DNA of 64,000 nucleotides, from the NCBI GenBank assembly GCA_009929715.1, contig RZZX01000002.1, positions 1-64,000 on the forward strand. Direction: 5' to 3'. The notes beneath the pieces were generated by a model. It had not been told where the DNA came from. It did no database searches and saw only the letters and a list, made by a program, of their open reading frames with translations. The stretch comes from Bacteroidia bacterium (GTDB taxonomy: Bacteria; Bacteroidota; Bacteroidia; Bacteroidales; Bacteroidaceae). Each line of letters begins with the position of its first letter. The first letter of the stretch is position 1. Made by a program: the position numbers and the translations under genes. Positions 19,101 through 26,892 of this stretch are shown one piece after another.

Positions 19101-20112
19101 GGGACTTGGATTGGCGTTGAGTAAGAGCATTGTCGAGAAGCATGGCGGTTCTCTTTCGGTGGAGAGTGCACTGGGGTGCGGCAGTTGCTTTACGGTGCAG
19201 CTAAAAAGGGATCGGTCGCATTTTGAAAATCGCTCGGATGTAGCATGGGTCGATGGGGATTCGGAACCTCTGTATCTGTTGGACGTGACTACCGAATGCC
19301 AGAAGGGTCCGCAGCTGATTCCTGACGAGTTGATGGTTCAGGGCTTGAAAAACTACACGGTGCTGATTGTGGAAGATCATGCGGAACTTTTGGAGACATT
19401 GTATGCGCTCTTTATACCGTTTTATAATGTGGTGTTAGCTAAAAATGGCGAAGATGGTTTGCAAAAGATGATGGAGCATCAGATCGATTTGGTGATTAGT
19501 GATGTGATGATGCCGGTGATGAGTGGCACGGAGATGTGTTTGCAGATTAAAACAAATCTTGATTTGTGTCATGTTCCGGTGGTGCTACTGACGGCTCTTG
19601 ATCTGGTGGAGCAGAACATAGAGGGACTAGGTAGAGGGGCCGATGATTATATTACTAAACCGTTTGAACCTCGGTTGTTGCTTGCGCGTTGCAATAGTTT
19701 GATTCGCAACAGGGTCTTGCTCAAAAATCAATTTGCTAAGAGGCCGATCGAAGATATCGATCTTGTTGCCGTGAATGCACTCGATAAGGAGTTCTTGGAA
19801 CGTGTTGTTGCCATCATTGATACGCATATCGCCGATGAGAAATTTGATATTGGTGTGTTGTGCAAAGAGATCGGCATGGGACGCACCTTGCTTTACTCTA
19901 AATTTAAGGCATTGACTGGCATGACACCGAATAATTTTATCTTGAATCATAAGCTTAAACGTGCTGCTGCTCTGTTGAAAAACGACTTGTCGCTTCAGGT
20001 GGCCGATATTGCTTTCAGCCTAGGGTTTGGCTCGCCAGTTTACTTTAGCCGCTGTTTCAAAGCGCAGTTTAAGGTGGCTCCCATAGAGTATCGAAAGCAG
20101 TCAATGACTTGA
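16105..20112 (+). CDS. Hybrid two-component system regulator (HTCS)
   Basis: This 1335-residue one-protein sensor and regulator controls the adjacent PUL. A signal peptide (1-21) is followed by a periplasmic ligand-binding region of two beta-propellers with Reg_prop repeats (e.g. GRMWFGTREGI, GNIWFGTFDGL, GTIWVGSYYGG). Then come a Y_Y_Y domain (about 690-757), one membrane helix (about 765-785), HisKA (His821 in NVSHEFRTPL), HATPase (N box LLSNAFKYT, G boxes DNGAGI and GTGLGLALS), a receiver domain (Asp1133 in DVMMPVMSG, Lys in DDYITKPFEP), and a C-terminal AraC helix-turn-helix (about 1236-1333). All catalytic residues are present. The sensed sugar is likely an unsaturated oligosaccharide cut from the PUL substrate. 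Confidence 0.96.
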   Translation: MKTRQVVLSFICSLFCLSLHAEYFKHIGQEDGLSQSSVMAIYQDVLGRMWFGTREGINVYDKEKITVYRGVIGNGPQKSDRFVIGNEVSAITGHRCGDVFMIIDYSLIKYDIHQDSFQRKKEGAVYALTADDETVWAAFHDSIFRYDHSTDELVFSYKTGLSSINYMKRVGASFYIGTKTGLYLLTSGGKVKCLIPKIDVYRIFESSQKELWVGCRTQGLYRIDRAGRITQVPYSPLNNEGLSSLQIRDFVEDWNGNIWFGTFDGLQKYNPRTKRYSLINQTHNWGQLAHKSIFSLYQDAQGTIWVGSYYGGVNYFNPQNNSFTYYPYNPNKKDGLTYPFAGEMVEDKRGDLWVCTDGGGLACLDRSTGKFETQVSGGENSLPHNNLKGICYDPDRDVLYIGTHMGGLSRYDLQTKRFYNYMSDYRRTGKGPSDVIFQVTYEKGALYVSARNGLFRLNPDTHEFELLKGGAYFISFAVASNRTVWLATGTTLSCIAEGSKKLITSVDLRKFGCQFPIGKLLLSEDGLLYAATLGSGLFCLNTQTKMCTKYSLEQKQLLSNYCYNLVQTDRHQVLVTTDNGITFLNSSRQTERSIELQNGLLLSSIINGCGAYMAKDRTIFIGGTSGIIAFKEKNLTLNNKDPKLYFSKLWVNNAEVCPGDETQILSASLPFLDKLNLNASQNNITIEFASSNYMDILNGSWYEYKLEGFDTQWISTSQTRLSYTNLDPGTYVLHLRNRTNPLRNQMRQEIALRLVVHPYWYNTWWALLLFALLLFGSTWWVYRMLMARKKLALSLEEERLEKQRTEEMNQAKLLFFTNVSHEFRTPLTLIIAQIEALLQHRAMAEELRQAVSKINKQAKQMKNLVSELLDFRKFDQEHMVLNISEVDLGPFVKEVYEAFREYAANRHLVFTLESPSEPVRVWVDQRQLRKVLYNLLSNAFKYTSDNGEIGLHLACAEEGVVIRVTDNGAGIAADEIGRVFDCFYQATNKQRALEEHPGTGLGLALSKSIVEKHGGSLSVESALGCGSCFTVQLKRDRSHFENRSDVAWVDGDSEPLYLLDVTTECQKGPQLIPDELMVQGLKNYTVLIVEDHAELLETLYALFIPFYNVVLAKNGEDGLQKMMEHQIDLVISDVMMPVMSGTEMCLQIKTNLDLCHVPVVLLTALDLVEQNIEGLGRGADDYITKPFEPRLLLARCNSLIRNRVLLKNQFAKRPIEDIDLVAVNALDKEFLERVVAIIDTHIADEKFDIGVLCKEIGMGRTLLYSKFKALTGMTPNNFILNHKLKRAAALLKNDLSLQVADIAFSLGFGSPVYFSRCFKAQFKVAPIEYRKQSMT

Positions 20113-20149
20113 TTATGACTTATTTGTTTTAGACCTGCACTTATTCTCC

Positions 20150-20180
20150 GTACAATTTTATCTGTTCTACCTGTACAATT
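20150..20180. promoter_or_regulatory. Candidate HTCS operator (direct repeat)
   Basis: GTACAATT occurs twice in the same orientation, starting at 20150 and 20173 (23 bp apart). A TATTTTTC near -7 consensus follows at 20222 and the susC ATG at 20279. AraC-type HTCS domains usually bind spaced direct repeats upstream of susC, so this is a reasonable operator candidate. Confidence 0.4.
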
Positions 20181-20278
20181 CATGCCTCTTTTGAGTAGGA
20201 ATCTAACGGGTGGGGTTTGTCTATTTTTCACTCCTTTGTCGAGCTTTTAAATGCTTTTAAATTTAAAGTCTTGTTATT

Positions 20279-23200
20279 ATGAAAAATTACAAACGAACAG
20301 TTAAGACCTTTCTCAGAAGGTCGTTTGCCGGATTCACTTTGCTGATGACGGTGGTGGAGAGTAGTGGGGGGACTACTCCGGTCTCTAACTTGAATCTCTC
20401 TCCTTCTCCAAACGCTAGTGTGACGCAACAACAGAAAACGATCAAAGGGGTGGTTCGGGATGCTAAAGGGGAACCGATCATCGGAGCTAATGTGATGGTG
20501 AAAGGAACCACTAATGGGGTGATTACCGATCTGGATGGAGCGTTTACGCTGATGCGTGTGCCTGCGGGAGCTATTATCCAGGTTTCATATATCGGCTATC
20601 AGCCTAAAGAACTCAAAGTTGGTGCGCAGTCGAAAATTGAGTTTTTACTCGAAGAGGATGCGCAGGCACTGGATGAGGTGGTTGTGGTGGGGTATGGCAC
20701 GCAAAAGAAGGCCAACCTGACGGGGGCTGTCTCTTCTGTGGACTTTGAGGAACAGGCTAAGTCGCGCCCTATAACGACTGTCTCTGCAGCATTGGCTGGT
20801 ATGAGTGCGGGGGTACAGGTGATGCAGAACTCGGGACAGCCAGGGAGCGACGGAGCGACTATCCGTATCCGAGGTGTCGGTACGTTGAATAATTCGGCTC
20901 CACTCGTTATTGTTGATGGCATGGAGGGGTCTATGGACAACTTGAATCCGCAGGATATCCAGTCTATGTCTATCTTGAAAGATGCTGCAGCTTGTGCCAT
21001 CTATGGGGTGCGTGCAGCCAATGGGGTGATTCTGATCACAACTAAAAAGGGAAAAGGACGGATTAATGTGAGTTACAGTGGTAGGGTCTCTTATGCGCAG
21101 CCGACTCGCATCATCGATCTGGTTTCAAATTATGCGGATTATATGGAACTGATTAATGAGTCTTGTGCCAATATCGGGGTTAAAAGTAATTTTGACCAGT
21201 CGACGATTGATTTATGGCGCGAGAAGTCTAAAGATCCGAATGCTGTGAATGAGCTTGGGGTGCCTAATTATGTGGCGTTCCCGAATACGGATTGGCAGGA
21301 TGTGATCTTTAAACATGGTATTGTTAATGACCATTCGGTGTCTGTGAATGGAGGTACGGAGAATACGCGATTCTTGCTTTCGGCAGGGTATTTGGATAAT
21401 CCGGGGTTAGTGGATCTTACTGGTATTAAGAAGTATAATATCCGTGCCAACATTGAGACGGATGTTACTCATTGGCTTACTGTGGGAACACGTATCTATG
21501 GGTATATGCAGGATAAAGAGGTAGGCGACTTCAGTAATGCAAATAATTACTTGAGACAGACTACACCTGGACTTTACCCGGAATGGAAAGGACAATATGG
21601 TTTCCCGGAGGCGAATGGCGAGAGTGCTACGGCTAATAATTTATTGCTTAAACTGAATAGTAATAATGGGTATCAGAAGAAGACGAATGTGAACACAACC
21701 TTGTATAGCAAGGTCTCTTTTATGAAGAATTTTACTTGGAGTTTTAATTTTGATTATAAGCGGTATTGGTATGAAGCGAGATCGTGGACGCATGCTATGG
21801 AGCAGGTGAAGTTTAGTACAGGTGAGGTGAAAAGCCCAGCTACAAGCCCAGATAAGATGACTACTTCATTTAGTAATAATGGCGATTGGGCGTATACTCT
21901 CGAGAACTTATTGAACTATCATACGGTAATTGCGAAGGATCATGACCTTTCTGTGATGGCGGGTTACCAAGAATGGTATAAGTTCTGGAACTCTTCATCG
22001 GCTAGCTTGCAAGGATTGATTGATGAATCGATTAATGTGCCTGGTTCGGCTACGGAGATGAAAAGCATTGGTGGTACTGAACAGGAACGGGCTACGCGTT
22101 CATTCTTCGGACGGGTGAATTATTCGTACTTGGATCGCTATTTGTTTGAAGCTAATTTGCGTTATGACGGAAATTCTCGTTATCATAAGGATCACCGTTG
22201 GGGGGCTTTCCCATCGTTCTCATTTGGCTGGCGTTTGTCGGAAGAGCCGTTTATGAAAAGCTATCGTTCATGGTTGGACAACTTGAAGGTGCGTTTGTCG
22301 TGGGGTAAATTGGGTAATGATGGCGGAAATGATGTAAGCAACTATCCTTATCAGTCGACCTATGGCATCACGGATTATTCGTTTAATAATTTGCAAATCA
22401 GCGGACTGGCTCAGCTTGGTATCGCCAATAGCATCCTTTCTTGGGAGAAGTCTCAAAGTACAAACATCGGATTTGATGTGAGCGTGCTCAGTAATCGTTT
22501 GAATCTAGAATTTGATATTTACCAAAAGAAGACTACCGGTATTTTATATACTCCTTCTATTCCTATTACAATGGGGGGATTGAATCCACCGTTGATGAAT
22601 ATTGCAGCGATGAATAATAAGGGGGTTGAGTTCAATTTGGGCTGGAGAGATAAATGGGGTAAACTGAATTATTCGGTATCGGCCAACTTTGGGTATAACA
22701 TGAATGAGGTAACGAAGTATAAGGGGGCGTATGAGGCCGGATGGACTGAAGACGCTAATGGTAATAAGGTCTATTCTAATAATTTAGGTCTTGTGGGGAG
22801 TGATACCGGTATCGCCCCAATTGTAGAAGGAAATAGAAAGAATGAGTATTACCTTCGTAGCCCGTATCATGGCAACCAGAACTATTTTAATGGCGATGGT
22901 ACGGTGAATATTCATGGTGGACCGAAGGATGGTATTATTCGGACTGAGAAAGATATGGATTGGGTGAAGGCGATGATGGCTGCTGGTTACGAGTTCCAAC
23001 CTAATAAAACGATCGGAAAGAATAAAATTTGGTATGGTGATATGATTTATGCCGATACGAATGGTGATGGAAAGTATGGAAACTCTTATGATGCTGAATT
23101 TCAAGGAGTCTCTTCTGATCCTAAGTATGTGTTTGGGTTGCAGGCTTCTGTTGCTTGGAAAGGATTCGATTTCTCTATGTCTTGGGCCGGAGCGGCTGGA

Positions 23201-23626
23201 CGTAAGTTGTATTGGGGAGCTACCAGTGGGTATAACGGTACTGGTACACGTGTTGGCATTGGCTTGAGTAAGGAGGTGGCTAATAACCACTATTTCTATG
23301 ATCCTGAAAATCCAACTGATGCGCGTACAAATATTCATGCGAAATATCCGCGTCTGACGTTGGGAGAGTCTGGTTCGCAGAATGTGGCGTCTAGTACTAA
23401 TTTCTTGTATAATGGTAATTATATGAAGCTGAAGAATCTGACGATCGGATATACGTTGCCTGCTAGAATTGCCAAGAAGATGTTTACGCAGAATGTTCGA
23501 TTTTATGTCTCTGGCGAGAATTTGTTGAGTATCGATAAGTTCCCTGGTCAAGATCCGGAGATTGGATCTACTCCGAAATACACCTCTGTGAGATCGTTTG
23601 CTTTTGGTACAAATATTACATTTTAA
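20279..23626 (+). CDS. SusC-like TonB-dependent transporter
   Basis: This 1115-residue outer-membrane importer forms a lidded channel with SusD for oligosaccharides. It has an N-terminal signal region (1-25) and a carboxypeptidase-like regulatory domain (about 55-130, KGVVRDAKGEPIIGANVMVKG). The TonB box follows (DEVVVVGYGTQ), then the plug (IRIRGVGTLNNSAPLVIVDG, DAAACAIYGVRAANGVILITTKKG) and the beta-barrel ending in SFAFGTNITF. No STN signalling domain is present, which agrees with control by an HTCS rather than an ECF/anti-sigma pair. The SusD gene starts 11 bp downstream. Confidence 0.96.
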   Translation: MKNYKRTVKTFLRRSFAGFTLLMTVVESSGGTTPVSNLNLSPSPNASVTQQQKTIKGVVRDAKGEPIIGANVMVKGTTNGVITDLDGAFTLMRVPAGAIIQVSYIGYQPKELKVGAQSKIEFLLEEDAQALDEVVVVGYGTQKKANLTGAVSSVDFEEQAKSRPITTVSAALAGMSAGVQVMQNSGQPGSDGATIRIRGVGTLNNSAPLVIVDGMEGSMDNLNPQDIQSMSILKDAAACAIYGVRAANGVILITTKKGKGRINVSYSGRVSYAQPTRIIDLVSNYADYMELINESCANIGVKSNFDQSTIDLWREKSKDPNAVNELGVPNYVAFPNTDWQDVIFKHGIVNDHSVSVNGGTENTRFLLSAGYLDNPGLVDLTGIKKYNIRANIETDVTHWLTVGTRIYGYMQDKEVGDFSNANNYLRQTTPGLYPEWKGQYGFPEANGESATANNLLLKLNSNNGYQKKTNVNTTLYSKVSFMKNFTWSFNFDYKRYWYEARSWTHAMEQVKFSTGEVKSPATSPDKMTTSFSNNGDWAYTLENLLNYHTVIAKDHDLSVMAGYQEWYKFWNSSSASLQGLIDESINVPGSATEMKSIGGTEQERATRSFFGRVNYSYLDRYLFEANLRYDGNSRYHKDHRWGAFPSFSFGWRLSEEPFMKSYRSWLDNLKVRLSWGKLGNDGGNDVSNYPYQSTYGITDYSFNNLQISGLAQLGIANSILSWEKSQSTNIGFDVSVLSNRLNLEFDIYQKKTTGILYTPSIPITMGGLNPPLMNIAAMNNKGVEFNLGWRDKWGKLNYSVSANFGYNMNEVTKYKGAYEAGWTEDANGNKVYSNNLGLVGSDTGIAPIVEGNRKNEYYLRSPYHGNQNYFNGDGTVNIHGGPKDGIIRTEKDMDWVKAMMAAGYEFQPNKTIGKNKIWYGDMIYADTNGDGKYGNSYDAEFQGVSSDPKYVFGLQASVAWKGFDFSMSWAGAAGRKLYWGATSGYNGTGTRVGIGLSKEVANNHYFYDPENPTDARTNIHAKYPRLTLGESGSQNVASSTNFLYNGNYMKLKNLTIGYTLPARIAKKMFTQNVRFYVSGENLLSIDKFPGQDPEIGSTPKYTSVRSFAFGTNITF

Positions 23627-23637
23627 ATTTGAGTGCT

Positions 23638-25389
23638 ATGAAACTATATAAAAAAGTCATTTTATTATCAACGGTTGTTGCCGGGTTGGCTGCTTGTCGA
23701 GGCGATTTGATGGATTTATCCTCGCGAACGGCTATCGGATCAAATACCATGTGGACTACAGAAAACTTGGCCGATAAAGGGGTCAATGCTATTTATTCAA
23801 CCTTGTTTAAGGATTATGTGGGCATTGGTTTGTATAAGTTGGATTGTTTCGGGGTCTCTTCGGACTGTCGCGACGCCGATTATCCGCTGCTGACAGCAAA
23901 AATAGAAACCGGGAATTCTCTTTTTTCAGGTTATTGGATGCAGCATTATGCTGGTGTTCATCGGGCTAATGATGCGATTGCGCATTTGCCTGGTGTGGCT
24001 ATGGCCGATGGGAAAAAGAACCGTCTTGTGGCTGAGGCTAAGATTCTACGGGCTTATTTCTACTATAAATTGAATGGTGTCTTTAAGGGAGTGCCTGTTT
24101 ATTTAGAACCGATCGAACTTGCGGAATGTACCAAGGGAAGAGCGACGGAGGCTGAGGTTTGGACGGTTGTTTTGGCCGATCTGACGGATGCTATTAATAC
24201 AACTGATTTGCCTGATCGTTACCAAGCAAAGGATGCAAACTACGGTAGAGTGACTAAGTCTTTGGCTTATGCGTTGCGTGGAAAGGTTTACTTGTACCAG
24301 AAGGAGTGGGCGAAAGCGGCTTTAGATTTTGAACAAGTGGGCCAAATGGGACACTCTTTATTCCAAGGTGGATATAAGCAGTTGTTTAAAGAGGCTAACG
24401 AGCAAAGTCCTGAGATGATTTTCTCGGTACAATGTATCGGGCTAAGTGGCTTTGGCAATGATATCAGTTTCCGTTATGGTGGTCGTAATGCGTTTGGGTC
24501 TTGCTGGAATAGCTATTTGGTGAATACAGACTTTGTTGACTCGTATCAGAATCTGGATGGTAGTTCTTTTAACTGGGATGAGGTGATTCCGGGATATAGT
24601 GCCATGACGCCTAAAGCGCGTGCGGTCTATTTCTTCCGTGATGGACTGACGGCTAAGGAGATTGAGTCTCTTTCTAGTAAGGGAGCGGATATGACGAAGT
24701 ATCTGCCAACGGGGAATGAGGAGCGTATTAGAAAAGTGTATGAGAGTCGTGACCCGCGGTTGGCTGCTTCTATTATTACACCGTATTCCACATATCTGGG
24801 GGCAGTGAGCTCGACGTCGTACACGTATACCTTGCGTTGGCCATATCGGGGTAGTGATGCGGCTGAACCGTTCGATTTAAGAACGGATACCAATAATCGT
24901 TTTTACTATTTGTTCCGCAAGTTTGTGGCCGAAGGGGCGTTTGAAATTCCTAATCGCTCTTATTCTCCGATCGATGTTCCACTCATTCGGTATGCTGATG
25001 TGCTTCTTAATTTGGCAGAGGCGTATAATGAAATGGGGGAGACTGGAAAGGCTGTTGAGTGTGTGAACCTTGTTCGCTTGCGTGCTGGTGTGGCTGCATT
25101 GAACTCTAATGCCAAGACGCAGGTAGCCGGACAGGATGATTTGCGTGCCCGTATCCGGAATGAACGTCGGTGGGAGTTTAATGGTGAAGGGGTTAATTTC
25201 TTCGATGAAATGCGCTGGAAAACCTGGCATGAAAGTAAATTCTTCGAAAATGCAGGTCTGAAAGAGATCTGGGGAGAATTGATTTATGGGTATGATTGGG
25301 ATGGCGATTTCTTATATACTTGGCCAGTGCCACTGGCTGAACGTCAGAAGAATCCGAACTTGTCTCTCGAACCTGGATGGGATGATTAA
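23638..25389 (+). CDS. SusD-like glycan-binding lipoprotein
   Basis: This 583-residue surface lipoprotein acts as the lid of SusC. The lipobox is GLAAC, followed by a RagB/SusD fold with TPR-like helices (AKILRAYFYYKLNGVFKGVPVYL; YGRVTKSLAYALRGKVYLY) and the C-terminal motif RYADVLLNLAEAYNEMGETGKAVECVNLVRLRAG, then RNERRWEFNGEG. The ATG at 23638 is preferred to the TTG at 23629 because it gives a standard signal peptide. Ligand-binding residues cannot be picked out by eye. Confidence 0.95.
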   Translation: MKLYKKVILLSTVVAGLAACRGDLMDLSSRTAIGSNTMWTTENLADKGVNAIYSTLFKDYVGIGLYKLDCFGVSSDCRDADYPLLTAKIETGNSLFSGYWMQHYAGVHRANDAIAHLPGVAMADGKKNRLVAEAKILRAYFYYKLNGVFKGVPVYLEPIELAECTKGRATEAEVWTVVLADLTDAINTTDLPDRYQAKDANYGRVTKSLAYALRGKVYLYQKEWAKAALDFEQVGQMGHSLFQGGYKQLFKEANEQSPEMIFSVQCIGLSGFGNDISFRYGGRNAFGSCWNSYLVNTDFVDSYQNLDGSSFNWDEVIPGYSAMTPKARAVYFFRDGLTAKEIESLSSKGADMTKYLPTGNEERIRKVYESRDPRLAASIITPYSTYLGAVSSTSYTYTLRWPYRGSDAAEPFDLRTDTNNRFYYLFRKFVAEGAFEIPNRSYSPIDVPLIRYADVLLNLAEAYNEMGETGKAVECVNLVRLRAGVAALNSNAKTQVAGQDDLRARIRNERRWEFNGEGVNFFDEMRWKTWHESKFFENAGLKEIWGELIYGYDWDGDFLYTWPVPLAERQKNPNLSLEPGWDD

Positions 25390-25410
25390 TGGATGAGGCT
25401 TTTTATTGTT

Positions 25411-25447
25411 ACAGCAGTTCCTTGACTCATTTCAAAGGAACTGTTGT
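25411..25447. other. Hairpin after susD
   Basis: Arms 25411-25423 and 25435-25447 pair at 12 of 13 positions around an 11-base loop. No T-run follows on the plus strand, so it is more likely an mRNA-stabilising or attenuating hairpin than a full terminator. The rest of the 228-bp gap before GH88 shows no gene. Confidence 0.5.
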
Positions 25448-25617
25448 AATAATAAAATAAACGTTATTTATTGGTCTGATGGTAGGCGTTTCTTTGGAAA
25501 AACGGATTATTATATGGATCTTTTCACCAGAATCGTCTGAATGAATCAATGTGCAACAAATGGGAGCTTGTCTGAAATGGGGCTCTTAATCGAATACAAA
25601 TTAAAGCAGATAAAACG

Positions 25618-26823
25618 ATGAATTTTAAATGGAGTCTTACAATAATGGGTTTTATTGTATGTGTGATGTGCGGGGGGGGAGACCTTTATGGGCAGGTGTC
25701 AACTGATGTTGTACAAGCTCGCCAACAGTTGGATTTGGCTATTGGGGCCATTGAAAAAAGTGGTAAATGTTTAAACCCGGTGACGTTGAAACCGGATAAA
25801 TCGGTCTATTATTGTGGATATGCTGATTGGCGAAGTGGCTTTTTCCCAGGGAGTGTGTGGTATTTGTATGAGCTGACTGGTGATGAACGGTATTTACCGC
25901 TTGCTGAGAAATATACGGAAGCTATTCAGAAAGCTCAGTACCTTACTTGGCATCATGATATCGGCTTTATTATTAATTGTAGCTTCGGCAATGGTTTGAG
26001 ACTGACGGGCAACAAGGGGTATGAGTCGGTGATGGTGCAAGCAGCGAAATCGTTGGTTACACGTTTCAGACCGGCTGCTAAGGTTATCCAAAGCTGGGAT
26101 GTGAATGGCAATAGCTGGCAGAGCCAGCGTGGGTGGCAATGTCCGGTGATCATTGATAACATGATGAATCTGGAATTGCTCTTTGAGGCAACGAAGTTGT
26201 CGGGCGATTCAACCTATTATAGGGTGGCTGTGGAGCATGCCGACAGAACACTGGCTGAGCATTTTCGCTCAGATGGGAGTTGTTACCATGTGGTCGATTA
26301 TGATTTAAAGGATGGGCGGGTCCGATACAAACAAACGGCACAGGGATTTTCGGATGAATCGATTTGGTCGCGTGGACAGGCATGGGCTATTTATGGATTT
26401 ACTGTTTGTTACCGTGAAACTAAGCAACGGAAGTATTTGGATCAGGCGTTGAAGACGTTGGTGATGATGAGGGATCATCCGCGACTGCCTAAGGATTTGA
26501 TTCCGTATTGGGATATGGATGCGCCACAAATACCTAATGAGCCTCGTGATGTCTCTTCGGCTTCGTGTATTGCTTCGGCACTTTATGAACTCGCTACGTT
26601 CGATATCCCGGAAGCAAAACAGTGTAAGGAGTATGCCGATCGGATCTTAACGTCACTTGCTACAAGTCAATACCGGGCTGCTTTGGGAACCAACGGAAAC
26701 TTTATCTTGATGCATAGTGTGGGGAGTATTCCACACAAGAGCGAGATTGATGTTCCACTCAATTATGCCGATTATTATTATTTAGAAGCACTCAAACGCA
26801 AAAAAGAGATAGAATGTCAGTGA
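25618..26823 (+). CDS. GH88 unsaturated glucuronyl hydrolase
   Basis: This 401-residue exported enzyme removes the 4,5-unsaturated uronic acid left at the non-reducing end by polysaccharide lyases. A signal peptide (about 1-26) precedes an (alpha/alpha)6 barrel. Asp114 (HHDIGFI) and Asp180 (IIDNMMNLELL) align with Asp88 and Asp149 of Bacillus sp. GL1 UGL, the known catalytic pair. YADWRSGFFPGSVWYLYE and SRGQAWAIYGF are other family blocks. The related GH105 family is the main alternative, but the DIGF and DNMMNL motifs favour GH88. Candidate substrates are glycosaminoglycan or other lyase products. Confidence 0.88.
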   Translation: MNFKWSLTIMGFIVCVMCGGGDLYGQVSTDVVQARQQLDLAIGAIEKSGKCLNPVTLKPDKSVYYCGYADWRSGFFPGSVWYLYELTGDERYLPLAEKYTEAIQKAQYLTWHHDIGFIINCSFGNGLRLTGNKGYESVMVQAAKSLVTRFRPAAKVIQSWDVNGNSWQSQRGWQCPVIIDNMMNLELLFEATKLSGDSTYYRVAVEHADRTLAEHFRSDGSCYHVVDYDLKDGRVRYKQTAQGFSDESIWSRGQAWAIYGFTVCYRETKQRKYLDQALKTLVMMRDHPRLPKDLIPYWDMDAPQIPNEPRDVSSASCIASALYELATFDIPEAKQCKEYADRILTSLATSQYRAALGTNGNFILMHSVGSIPHKSEIDVPLNYADYYYLEALKRKKEIECQ

Positions 26824-26847
26824 TCTCACTGACGCCTGATAACTTAT

Positions 26848-26874
26848 AAGTCCGGTTATGCCGGACTTTCTTTT
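26848..26874 (+). terminator. Terminator-like hairpin between GH88 and GH2
   Basis: The stem AAGTCCGG/CCGGACTT with a 5-base loop is followed by TCTTTT. It is a compact intrinsic terminator inside the PUL, 18 bases before the GH2 start region. It may tune expression of the two distal genes. Confidence 0.65.
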
Positions 26875-26892
26875 AACTTATTTATGATAACC

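Noticed and set aside
22784-23551. 255-residue open frame antisense to susC
   Set aside because: It is a shadow of the susC reading frame, with Ile/Arg/His-rich low-complexity composition and no promoter.
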